The position numbers and the translations under genes are program-made. Source: Hansfordia pulvinata (Eukaryota > Ascomycota > Sordariomycetes > Xylariales). From it: DNA of 64,000 nt. The stretch spans positions 3,390,986 through 3,454,985 of the forward strand of contig BJKQ01000003.1 of assembly GCA_006538405.1 (NCBI GenBank). Direction: 5' to 3'. Numbering within the stretch: the first letter of the stretch is position 1; each line of letters starts with the position of its first letter. The notes below the pieces were generated by a model that ran no database searches, had not been told where the DNA came from, and was given only the letters and a program-made list of their open reading frames with translations. Shown piece by piece: positions 38,753 through 48,542 of the stretch.

Positions 38753-41429
38753 GTTTGCTGGTGCTGGAGAGTGGAGAGGCCGGGGAGGTGTCGGGCGATT
38801 TGCGGTCGTCGAGGCCAGCAGGCGCGCTGTTTTCGTAGCCGTGGCTGTGGCTCGACGTCGGGAGGGTAGGCGATTGGTCGCTCAATCGACACCAAGAGCG
38901 GATACAATGTGGCGCGACACGTCGACAACTTGGGAGACGACGATGAGAATGCCAGCGGTGCTCGTCGGTTCGGCGTGGAGGGGGAGGGGGGAGCGGCGAG
39001 GGTCAATGGGATGGCGGCGTTGGCGATGAGATGAGATGCGCCCTGAAGATGCAAGCGTAATTCAATCCAGGGCGGATGAAATCCTGGGCCGCTCACTCGC
39101 TGGCTGTAGTGGCAGGGCGCCACTGCTCTGAACGAACTACGGACCTGCGCGACTGCACCTGTTCTCTCGGCTAATCATCAAACCAACGCCTCCGATTGGA
39201 CCGTTGCAGAGATGCACTCCTTTTAATATGGGCCTGACGAGCAGCCGGGCCTGCTGGAGCGGAGAGTACGTACCTGGAGCAGCAGTGATGTCCGTGCAGC
39301 TGCAAGTACACCACCAGCTGTTGCCGTCTGACAGCCGAGCTACTCGTCGACCAAGGTGGAAGCGGTTCAAGAGCTCACATCACCGGTGCAGCTTTCATGA
39401 CTCGTACCATAACAATACCTGAAGATCCATGGTGTGGTCGCATTAGGCGGTAGAAAGGAAGGTGTGAAAAAAGGCGCCTCCGAGATGACGATCGCGAAGA
39501 TATCGAGATATCTCACTGGCCTGCTCTTTTGAGTGCACTTGACATCGAGTCTACCTGGTCACTCCCCGAGAGCAGCAGAACCGCATCAGCCTGGTAGATG
39601 TATCAGACTAGCGCCGGTCATTGTGTCTCCCGTATCATGTACGGACATCTGGAAGGCTTCGGAACAGACACCACTCAGTTGTACGAGTGTGCGCGGACGT
39701 CAGTCAGGTACCTGGTCGGTCATCTGCTCTTCTGTTGCTGGAGCCGGTGGGACCCCCCCGGGAGATGGTGGCCCATATCGGGGTACCCGGCACGCGGGCA
39801 CTGGCAGGCCGGGTCGTCTTACCCGGCGCCTACTCGCAGCCGAAGCCGGCTTGCAACGGGCGGTGCCAGCGCGGCCGCTCTCAGCCACGCGCAGGCGGCG
39901 GTGATGTAATGGCGACGAGGGCCGGTGGGCGTGCCGAGCCTCAAGCCGCAAACCCTCGACCAAATAGTCGCTGCTAATCTGCAGCTGGTCTGCCATGTCT
40001 GACCGGGTCCGAGGCCGCTGACTTGACTCCAGTCTAACTTGGGCCTGCGAACCTGCTTGCAGCCCGCCCTCTGCGCCCGCCTCTTCCGTCTGCCCGGCGC
40101 CGTTGTCGCGGGTGACGTGTGACAAAGCGCTGTGTGGTGGGCAGCGGGCAGCGGGCAGCGGGCAAGCGTCGCTGCGTTACCGCTCCCGGCGAAATCGCAA
40201 GGCGTAACCGCTTCCCCGGACCCCAAGCCTCAACCGCTGCCTCGTCACGCTCGTCCTCGTCCTCGTCCTGCTCCTCGCCGCCTACGAGTACCTAATGTAC
40301 GAGTGGTTCCCCTCCACATTCCCGCGGCCGGGCGGTCCGCTTTTCTTTCCCATCAGCCCTGTGCCCTTTTGCCACCCACCTGCCTGTCGCCGGTTCTCAC
40401 CGGATCCGAAGACTGCCTTCTCCTCCTCCTCCTCCACCTCGGTCTCCTCCTCCTCCCTAGTACCTTGGTAGAGGCCCCCATCCCCCTCCCGCTCGTGTTG
40501 GGCGAGTCCATGTGTGCATGCACGGGTCGCAGTAGTAGTCTAGCGCCAGATATATAGATTTAGCTCGCCCGTGGGCAGCTTTCCTCACCATCACGTCGAC
40601 CGAGCTTGCCTTGGTTGTTTATTACTCGGCTTGCCCAGCTCTGCTGTGTTTCCTCTTTGTCTTCGCACAGCCTCCTCCTCGCACCCACCCCGACACTCCA
40701 GTAACTTCCCACCTCGTTGCCTGATTCTCCCATCCCGCCCCATCTCTTGATCACCGCCATCTCTCGGTCACAGCTCGCCTTGCACCTCTCGCCTTGCACC
40801 TCGCGCCTTGCGCCTTGCACTGCCCTGCAATATCGGCCACTGAATAGAAGGCCTCGAGTCTCCCCGCTGCTTATACGAAGGGGGGCCTGTTCGCCAACTC
40901 CCCCATCCAGCTTGGTGCTGGGTCACATGCTCAGCCGCCTCGAGGCCCCCGACGCCATACTCGCCCCAAGGGCGAGGTGCCGCCAGCCTTGCCACCAGCA
41001 TAACCCGCCCTTGAACTCACCGGATACTCGGTCAAGCTTCGAGCCTTGCGCCAACTGAAAAGCGCTCGCCGCTGCCACTGCCACCCTGGACGCGGCACGT
41101 TTGGCGAACTATCTGATCGTGACGCTGCGCGACCCGCGACCTGTTTTCGGTTGACGACAGCCTCAGCTTAGGTGTTCCACAGAATCACGAACCGAGCGTC
41201 GGGGTCACTCGGCCGCTGCCGTCCATACCGAGCCGCTGGGCTGCGCCACATATCGCCCATCTACTTTTCTGGCATGCCTCTCGCCCACCTGTGCATACCC
41301 GGCAGTGCCGCCATATAGGTGTCGAATCGCTCCCACGGCCATTGCTCTGTTCCATGTTCCCCACTCGCCACTATGCGTCCCCCAGCAGCCCATCTACACC
41401 ATTGTCGCTAGCCTGCTCAGGATACCGGC
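38753..41429. other. Intergenic region between divergent genes
   Basis: About 2.7 kb between the complex I subunit gene and the receptor-transporter gene. It should contain both promoters. Pyrimidine-rich TCC and TCG repeats lie near 40240-40455, and a TACGAGTA word is at 40283. No gene was recognised. Confidence 0.5.
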
Positions 41430-44351
41430 ATGGCGACCGATCACATAGAGAACCGGGGCCCGGCCGTCTTCGCCGTCACAACCGCCACCCTGGCCCTGGC
41501 TTCATGCCTCGTTGCCGCCAGGCTCGTCTGCCGCGCCGGTATCGTCCACAACCTGAGCTGGGATGACTTGTTCATTGTTCTGGCCTGGGTGCTCGCCTTT
41601 GGCCTCAGCTTCTCCATCGACTTCGGCACCCGCAAGGGACTCGGTCTCCATGATTCAGATATCCCACTGGCCGACTGGGACGCCCTGAGACGCTGCGAGT
41701 ACGCGTTCTCCGTCTTATACGTAGGTGACCCCGAATTCCGACGCCAGCCACGCCCAAACGACAACCCCGGCACTCGAAGCTGACTTTGGCTATGTAGAAT
41801 CCGGCTCTGATGGCCACCAAGACGTCTATACTAGTCTTCTTTCTCCGCCTCTCCAAAAACACGGAAAAGGTTCTCCGCATAGGCTCGTGGGTGGTTCTCG
41901 CCGTGGTCAACGTCGCCGGCGTTGTCCTGACATTCTTGAATATTTTCCAGTGCCAGCCCACGCGGGCTGCCTTTGATATATACGACGGGCAGGCAGAGTG
42001 CATCCCACTGCTGACCGAGTTCATATGCTCCGCCCCAGTCAACATCGTGACGGACCTCGCCATCCTTGCCCTCCCCATGCCCATCCTAACCGGCATGCGG
42101 CTGCCCCGCCGGCAGAAAACGATTCTCGTCTTCACATTCGGCTTGGGCATCTTTGTGGCCATTGTTGATGTTGTTCGGATCTTCTACCTCCAGCACGCCA
42201 TCACACATGTGTCGCCGAGTCTCTCTTCGAACCCTGCCGCCACTTTCGGCGACTCGCCCGATTTCGCCTTCAACGCCTCCTTGTCGCTCATGTGGTCCGC
42301 TGTCGAGGTCAACGTCGGAGTGGCCTGCGCCTGCATCCCCACGCTCAAGCCCCTCATCATTCGAATCCTCCCGTCCATGATTGTTAACCCGGACGCAACA
42401 TCACGGAGCAGTGACCGCCAGGAGACCAAGCCGAGATCGATGTCTGCGAGGCACACAAGCGACGACAGCGGTCACGCCGTAGACGTGAGCCCCACCACCG
42501 ACCAAGACCCTTCGCTACAAATACCGCCCGACGCTGCCACGAGATCGCCAGGAAATGCACCAGCCCTTGAATTCCTCACCACCCCCGACATGACCGCGTT
42601 CGGCCAATCCTCGGCGGGCCACTCGCAGACCCTGTCGACCAACGCCACAGGCGGGTCGGGCCGCCATAGCGTGCCCGTCTACTTTGGCTTCGTCAACATC
42701 AAGCAGCCACGGAGCATAATCAGGACTACTATACCCGATTCCTTCCGGTACTGTACCCTGGTGGCAGTGCTTTTCTTCCTGTGGGGGTTTTCGTACGGGC
42801 TCCTCAATACCCTCAACAATGCGATAGCCACGGTAGCCCACATGACGGCGGCAGAGGCCATAGGCCTCACCTCCATGTACTTTGGCGGTGGATACTTCTT
42901 CGGGCCGCTCCTGGTAGGGGTTGGATGCTACGCCACGACGAACACCAGCGGTCCAGGCGCAGCACCAACGGCAGCCAGCCTGTCGGCGGCTTCAAAGCCA
43001 CCTTCATGGTAGGGTTGTGCATCTACGGCATTGCCACCATCATGTTCTGGCCAAGCGCCGTGCTGAGGTCGTTTCCCGGCTTCATGATCTCCGCCTTTGT
43101 GGTAGGGTTCGGCCTGTCTGTCCTCGAGACGGCAGCGAACCCCTTCCTCGTGCTTTGTGGGCCGATGGACTATGCCGAGATGCGCTTGCTTCTTGCGCAG
43201 AGCGTCCAAGGAATCGCAACCACCCTGAGTCAGTTGCTGGCTCAGAGAGTGTTTTTTATTCGAGTGGGCCCTGCCAGCGATGACAACTCCCTGGCGCTGC
43301 TCGACGTCCAATGGACGTATCTCGCCATCACTCTGCTCTCGGCCGTGCTCGCCTTGTTTTTCTACTACATACCCCTTCCGGAGGTTACGGATGCCGAGAT
43401 GGAGAAGTCGACGCGGTACTTGCCAGTTGACCCCAAGATGCGATCGTTTGGGGTCTCCAGCTGCGGACGTGCACCCTCGTGCTCGCCGTGATGGCTCAGT
43501 GGACTGCCATTGCCGGCCAAGAGTCCATGAGCATCTTCTTCGATGCGCTGCTGGCGCCTGCTATCTCCAAGTCATCGGACGTGATGGGGTCCAATGCCGG
43601 CAGCAGCCAGGGGGGGTCGTCGATGGCGAGCAGCATGCTCGGACTCGCTCTTGCGCCCGCCAACTACCTTCTGATCGCGCACGCGGCCTTCACCGTGTCG
43701 CGGTTCTTCGCGGCCTACTTGGCCTACTTGTCGCCGACGCATCCACGCGTGCCGCAGCCCCGGACCGTACTCAGCATCCATACTGGGCTGAGCATTGTCT
43801 GCGCTGCGCTGGTCGCCAGCTTGCGGCCGCGGAACCAGGATCTGCGCGCCATTGCCATCATACTCTTCTTCTTCTTCGAGGGGCCGCTGTGGCCCCTCAT
43901 CTTTGCGCTGGGATTGCGTGGCCAGGGCAAACACACGAAGCGGGCGTCGGCATGGATCACGATGGGCGGATCGGGGCCCGCGTTCTGGCCCTTTGTCATG
44001 TACGCCGTCACAACACGGGGCGGCAGCTACCAGACGGCCTTTGCCATAGTGCCGGCGCTGCTTGTGGTGACGGGGGCGTTCTCGCTGTTCCTGGACCTGA
44101 AGCGGCCAGCGCAAGCACTGGTGGATGCGCGCGTGGGAGCCGAGGAACAGTCTCGGATCCAGGACCGGGCCAACCGGGAGATGGAGCTGGACACCATCAT
44201 GCTGTCGAGGAGGCGCTCATCGTTATCACAGTCGGCGGATCTGCCCAACTTTGTGAAGAGGCTGTCCATCGCCATCTCGAGGGCAGGCCGGCGCAGGAGT
44301 TCGGAGCAGCCGACGGCGGAGCACCGGGAGAGGAGGAGTGTTTCGGGCTGA
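41430..44351 (+). CDS. Fusion of a fungal Rhodopsin/SAT4-type seven-helix domain to a FucP/FHS-type MFS transporter (two frame breaks)
   Basis: Exon 1 is 41430-41720; after a 77-nt intron the frame resumes at 41798 (ATG also at 41810). Residues 1 to about 290 form a seven-helix Rhodopsin/SAT4-type domain, with LSWDDLFIVLAW, ATKTSILVFFLRLSK, NIFQCQP, AECIPLLTEFICSAPVNIV and SLMWSAVEVNVGVACACIPT. A hydrophilic linker of about 90 residues follows. The rest is a 12-helix MFS protein of the L-fucose permease type: RYCTLVAVLFFLWGFSYGLL, GGYFFGP, GFKATFMVGLCIYG, VGFGLSVLETAANPF, YAEMRLLLAQSVQG. The frame is lost at G4 42917-42920 and at 43447-43453 (T3G4). One base at each restores conserved text and gives 948 residues. 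Receptor and transporter parts share one uninterrupted exon frame, so this is not two genes read together. The ligand and cargo are unknown. Confidence 0.85.
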
Positions 44352-44648
44352 GAGAAGTCGGAGGACCGCGATGTCAGCAGCACGGCTTGATTCGTATATT
44401 TGCAAAACACATACCACAAGATACATACTGGGAAGAGGGAGGCGTGACTCTGTGTGATACCCCACCACCACCGTGACACATGGCGGCAAGTGAGAGGATG
44501 ATGAGCCTAAATGGCCAACTACATATTACGATGAATGATAGGATTGTTCGAGCAGCGCCATGGTTGCAGGAAGTATCTGAGGTACTGTATTGACAATTCG
44601 ATATTGAGATGGGCTGTCTGTCGGGCACACTTGAGTGCTTCCATGTTG

Positions 44649-44674
44649 TGGTGGTGGTGGTGGTGGTGGTGGTG
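44649..44674. repeat. TGG trinucleotide microsatellite
   Basis: About eight and a half perfect TGG units in intergenic DNA. Confidence 0.9.
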
Positions 44675-44819
44675 CGAGCGTGGGGGGGCATTTAGCGGCG
44701 GGGCCAACCGGACCCTCGGAAGCGGTCAATCTACTCCGTACTCGTACCAGTACGGAGCACACCCGTGTCGACATGACGATCCCGGCGGCAGTTGGGAGAA
44801 CCGACCGAATCGACAACCC

Positions 44820-44820
<1 letters not shown>

Positions 44821-44871
<51 letters not shown>
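44821..44871. repeat. GCAA tetranucleotide microsatellite
   Basis: About twelve and a half perfect GCAA units upstream of the DHA2-type transporter gene. Length polymorphism between strains is likely. Confidence 0.95.
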
Positions 44872-44981
44872 CGCCACCACCACCCGCTCGGTCCGCTCCC
44901 TCTCATCACGATTGCTCTGGCAGCGCCACCCCAGGTAGTCGTCGACTGTCTTTTTGTTGACCGTGTCGCCTCGGATCCGGC

Positions 44982-45037
44982 TTGAGCCATTGAGCCAGCC
45001 AGCCATTGAGCCAGCCATTGAGCCAGCCAGCCAGCCC
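44982..45037. repeat. TTGAGCCAGCCA minisatellite
   Basis: Four imperfect units combining TTGAGCCA with one to three extra GCCA steps. It lies just upstream of the ATG at 45125, probably within the transcript leader. Confidence 0.85.
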
Positions 45038-45124
45038 CGCGACGAGAACCACCCGCCGAGCTATGGTGATCCACGCCGCCCTGTCGTCCCGCCACTGCTG
45101 CTCGACCTATCAACCGCGCCGACG

Positions 45125-47348
45125 ATGAGCGCCCAGCATCCGCCGGCGCCGCAGAACGGCAACGGCCAATCGGCAGCCGAGACGGCGCCCCTACTGCGCC
45201 CCAGCCCGAGCCCGAGCCCGAGCGACCGGCACCAGACCGCGCGCCGCCCGCCCGCGCCGTCGCTGGATGACGATGAGGCGCCCTGTAAAGTTGGCCTGGG
45301 CCGCGCGCTCGCCATCACCGCCAGCGTCGGCACTCTGGTTTTCTTGCAAAGTGAGTCTCTTTTCACCCGTCTGGAAGACCTTGCTGCCTCTACTTCTCTC
45401 TACCCTTACGTGTATATGCATGAGGGAAGAAATACGGGGGGGGGGGCATGAATGAAGGAGTAGAGAGAGGGGGAGAGAGACGCATACACACACTCTCTCT
45501 CTCTCACTCTCCCACACATACACAAGATGATAGGCTGACACAATCGACGCAGCCAGCAACATGAGCGGCATGACCATGGCCCAGAGCACCATCGCCGCGG
45601 ACCTCGGGGCTTACGAGAGAGCCATCTGGTTCACTTCGTCCTATCTCATGTCCTTGTCGAGCTGCGCGCCGCTGGCTGGCCGCCTCGCTGCCATCTTCTC
45701 CCCACGCGTCATGGTAGTCGCTTCGTCAATGTCAGTCAGCTGCCCAGCGCGATACGCTGCCGTGCTTTCGTTTTGCCTCGTTCACTTCATCGATTATAGC
45801 TTTCGGCTGACAGCTCGACCTCAGATTCTTCACCATCGGTGCCCTGGTTACGTCGCAGGCGGCGTCCTTTTCCGCCTTCGTCCTCGGACGCGTCATCAGC
45901 GGCCTGGGTGCTGCGTCGAGCATGGTGATGCCCTTCATCCTGGTCCTCGACCTGACCAGTAAGAGCAACCGCGGGATCTTCATGGGCCTCGTCAACGCCG
46001 GCTTCACTCTAGGCGTGAGCCTGGGCGCTGTCATCTTCGGCGCCATCATTACGACGGCCAGCTGGGTATGTGTGGATTGCCCCGTCGTTCTGCAGACTCC
46101 CGTTTTCTTGTGGCGCCCCCATCCCGCTGACGAGTCTATAGCGGGTCATTTTTCTGCTCCAGGTGCCGGTGAGCATCTTGGCCGGGCTGGGTGCTTATAT
46201 CAGCCTCCCCCAGAAGCAAAACGGCGATCAGGGCACCATCAAGCAACAGCTCATAGCCAAGACTATGCGCGTGGACTATCTGGGCGCCGCTTTGCTCGTG
46301 AGTTATTCGTTGCGCTTCCAACTCCCCTGTTCACACGCTCTTTACCCACCAACTGCTAACAGCATCCTCACCTCTGCAGACCACGACCCTGGTCCTCTTT
46401 CTCTACAGCCTTTCGGGCCAGATCCAGCTCACCCCGCTGCTGCTGTCGCTGGGCTCGCTCGCCGTGTTCCTGCTAGTCGAGTTCCGCGTCGCGTCCGAGC
46501 CCATTGTGCCCCTCGCCATTTTGCGGAACCGCGGCGCTCTCCTCCTGTGTGTCTCGCAGCTCACCCTCATGATGAGCCGGTGGTCCGTCTTGTTCTACTC
46601 ACCCATCACCGCGCTGGCCGTCCGCGGGCTCTCCCCGGCCGCGAGCGGCGGCATCCTCATCCCGACCAATATCGGGTTCGGCGTCGGGGGCCTCATCGTG
46701 GGCTGGCTCCACATCCGCCGGGCCGGGAGCTACTACACGGCCTGCCTGGTGACCCTGGTCCTGTTTGGCCTGAGCCTGCTGGCCCTTGCCTTCCTCTCCG
46801 ACGCCGCCGCGCCCATCCCGCTCTACGTCGCCGTCGTGCTGCTCAACGGCCTCTTCACCGGCGCCATGCTCAACTACGCCCTCACCCACCTCCTCCACCT
46901 CACCCCAGACGGCGTCCACTACGAGGCTGTGAGCCTGTTGGGCACCTTCCGGGGTTTTGCGAGCAGCTTCGGCAGTGCCATTGGTGGCGGTATCTTCGCC
47001 CGGGCTCTCAAGGAGGGTCTCGAGCGCGGCTTCGAGGACCTCAACGGTGGCAGTGGTAGAGGCGGAAGTGGCCAAGGTTTGAGCCGCGCTCAGAGGGAGC
47101 TGACCAGGCGGCTGCTGGGCAGCCCTGCCCTGGTGTACCACGGGGGCCTCGGGCCGCGCGAACACGAGGTCGCCGTCCGCGGCTACGCGGACGCGCTGAG
47201 GATCCTGTTCCAGTCCGCTGCGGCCCTGGCCGTCGTCGTCGTTCTGCTCCAGGCCGCCGCCGGCTGGAGGGGGCCTGCCGACCGCGAGCGAGACCAGGAG
47301 GAGGCTGGACATGCTGCGGCTGAGCAGGACCGAGAGCGCGAGTGCTGA
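45125..47348 (+). CDS. MFS transporter, DHA2 type (vacuolar basic amino acid/Fnx1-like)
   Basis: A proton-coupled antiporter-type membrane protein. Yeast relatives (Vba, Fnx1) move basic amino acids into the vacuole; others export drugs. Exons 45125-45350, 45553-45730, 45825-46065, 46142-46297 and 46380-47348 give 589 residues with all phases closing. A hydrophilic proline-rich N-terminus precedes the helices. Family features include MTMAQSTIAADLGA in the first helix region, AGRLAAIFSPR after helix 2, VLGRVISGLGAASSM, GVSLGAVIFGAII and WRVIFLLQVPV. The C-terminal half has seven or eight further helices and a glycine-rich loop near 490. The start is the first in-frame ATG. It follows the receptor-MFS gene on the same strand by about 770 bases. 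The substrate cannot be read from sequence. Confidence 0.92.
45436..45509. repeat. Poly-G, GA and CT tracts inside intron 1
   Basis: Intron 1 of the DHA2-type gene (45351-45552, 202 nt) is unusually long for this window. It contains eleven guanines, a GAGAGG purine tract and a CT repeat. These explain its length. Confidence 0.8.
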
Positions 47349-48019
47349 ACGGATCTGCATCGTGGAGGTCAGATAGGTAGGGTTCGAGCCCAACGCTAAA
47401 CGGCCTTTTCACGCCTGGGATCAATTTGTTTGGTTCACCATCATTGGCTTGTGGCAGGACTTGAGGAGGGCATGACGTTGACACTGCAGTGCGGCCACTT
47501 TGCAGGCTAGTCGGCAGCCGCCTCGGGTCCCGTGTCGTCATGTTCTGAATTGTCGCAAAAGACCCCTTTTCCATGCCTGTACTCGATCTGATACCGTTGT
47601 GCAGCGAGGGTCGTCGACCAGTCTGGATATCACATCTCGTGCAGTCGAAGGCAGGAAAGTGACACTGCAGACTACGCGCGCAGCAACGAATCAGCGAGTG
47701 GAACAGTTTGGGTTCTTTACGCACCAAATTTTTCACACCTTATCTGATATCAATACGAATGACTACAACTTTGACTGACGCAATTTCGCATTTCCTTAGA
47801 CTTCAGTGGGAACCACCCGTGAAGCTTTTATACTAGTCCTCGTAGTCTCTCTGTCATTGAACCCGTCAAGTCGTGGGATGGTCGAACTTAAGGTTTCGAA
47901 TAAGGTACCCATAGGTACCCAGCAGGACCCAGCAAATTTCCTGGGTGCTTATGGGTACCTATTTAAGGCTTTAAGTACTTTTAGGTCCATTTTGAATTTA
48001 ATATTAAAATCTAGGTTAA
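47349..48019. other. Transition from GC-normal to AT-rich DNA
   Basis: The sequence is ordinary to about 47,880, then rich in GGTACC-like words, and becomes strongly AT-rich from about 47,970. It contains a 52-bp imperfect palindrome. No gene was recognised. Confidence 0.7.
47911..47962. repeat. 52-bp imperfect palindrome at the AT-block boundary
   Basis: The two halves mirror each other around an AAATTT centre, with 25 of 29 positions pairing on each side by eye. The outer ends are ATAGGTACCCA and its reverse complement. A cruciform or hairpin is possible. Confidence 0.75.
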
Positions 48020-48024
48020 CATAG
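48020..48024. repeat. Target-site duplication, left copy (CATAG)
   Basis: Five bases directly before the left LTR. The partner at 55903-55907 is TATAA. The two differ only by C-to-T and G-to-A, the changes made by RIP. Confidence 0.7.
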
Positions 48025-48542
48025 TGTAACGACTTAGATTCTTCTTAAGAAAAATACAGAGTTGGTTTAAGGGTTTATGTTTTAAGAGAACACTTAAAAG
48101 GTCGTTTATCGATAAACAATAAGTAATTGATTAATAATGGGTAATTTAAAGTATTAAATAAATGGTAAACTGTCGTTAAGAGGTTACTCTTATTTAAGAA
48201 TAACTTAAATACTTAAATTAATTATTAAGGTAACGAATAATTAAATATATAAGAAAACCTTCCTTTTTTATATATTTTTTATTCCCTTTATGATACCGTA
48301 ACGGCTTATAATATTCTTATATTAAATCATTATAATCCTTTAATAACTTATTATAATCTTAAATAACTTACCGTGATCTTTTTATTTTAATAAGTAATTA
48401 TATTACGTAACCTTATATTAATAATTTATATTTCTTATATATATAATTATATTAATATAATCTTATATAATTATTAATTTATAAGTCTTTTACTTATATT
48501 AATATAGCCCGTTTCACCGGTTTAATAATCGGGTTTATAATA
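48025..48542 (-). repeat. 3' LTR of the chromovirus (left copy)
   Basis: A 518-bp repeat that aligns end to end with 55385-55902. Its outer end keeps TGTAACGACTTAG. Its inner end is RIP-altered. The purine-rich stretch AAAAGGAAGGA on the minus strand lies just inside and marks this as the 3' LTR. Confidence 0.93.

Larger units (their letters stand above)
44352..45124. other. Intergenic region and leader with microsatellites
   Basis: The stretch between two same-strand transporter genes. It contains TGG, GCAA and TTGAGCCAGCCA repeats, listed separately, and a TACTCGTA word at 44739. It should hold the promoter and leader of the next gene. Confidence 0.6.

Noticed and set aside
15403..43453. 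Programmed translational frameshifting as the cause of the frame breaks
   Set aside because: The sites share no slippery heptamer or downstream structure, affect unrelated genes including a core respiratory subunit, and all sit in or beside short homopolymers. Consensus error is simpler.
44821..45037. Tandem repeats considered as a CRISPR-like array
   Set aside because: These are simple microsatellites and minisatellites without spacers, in a eukaryotic genome.
47381..47400. GGTTCGAGCCC resembling a tRNA T-loop
   Set aside because: The T-stem does not pair, and no anticodon or D arm fits upstream. No tRNA was found by eye anywhere in the window.
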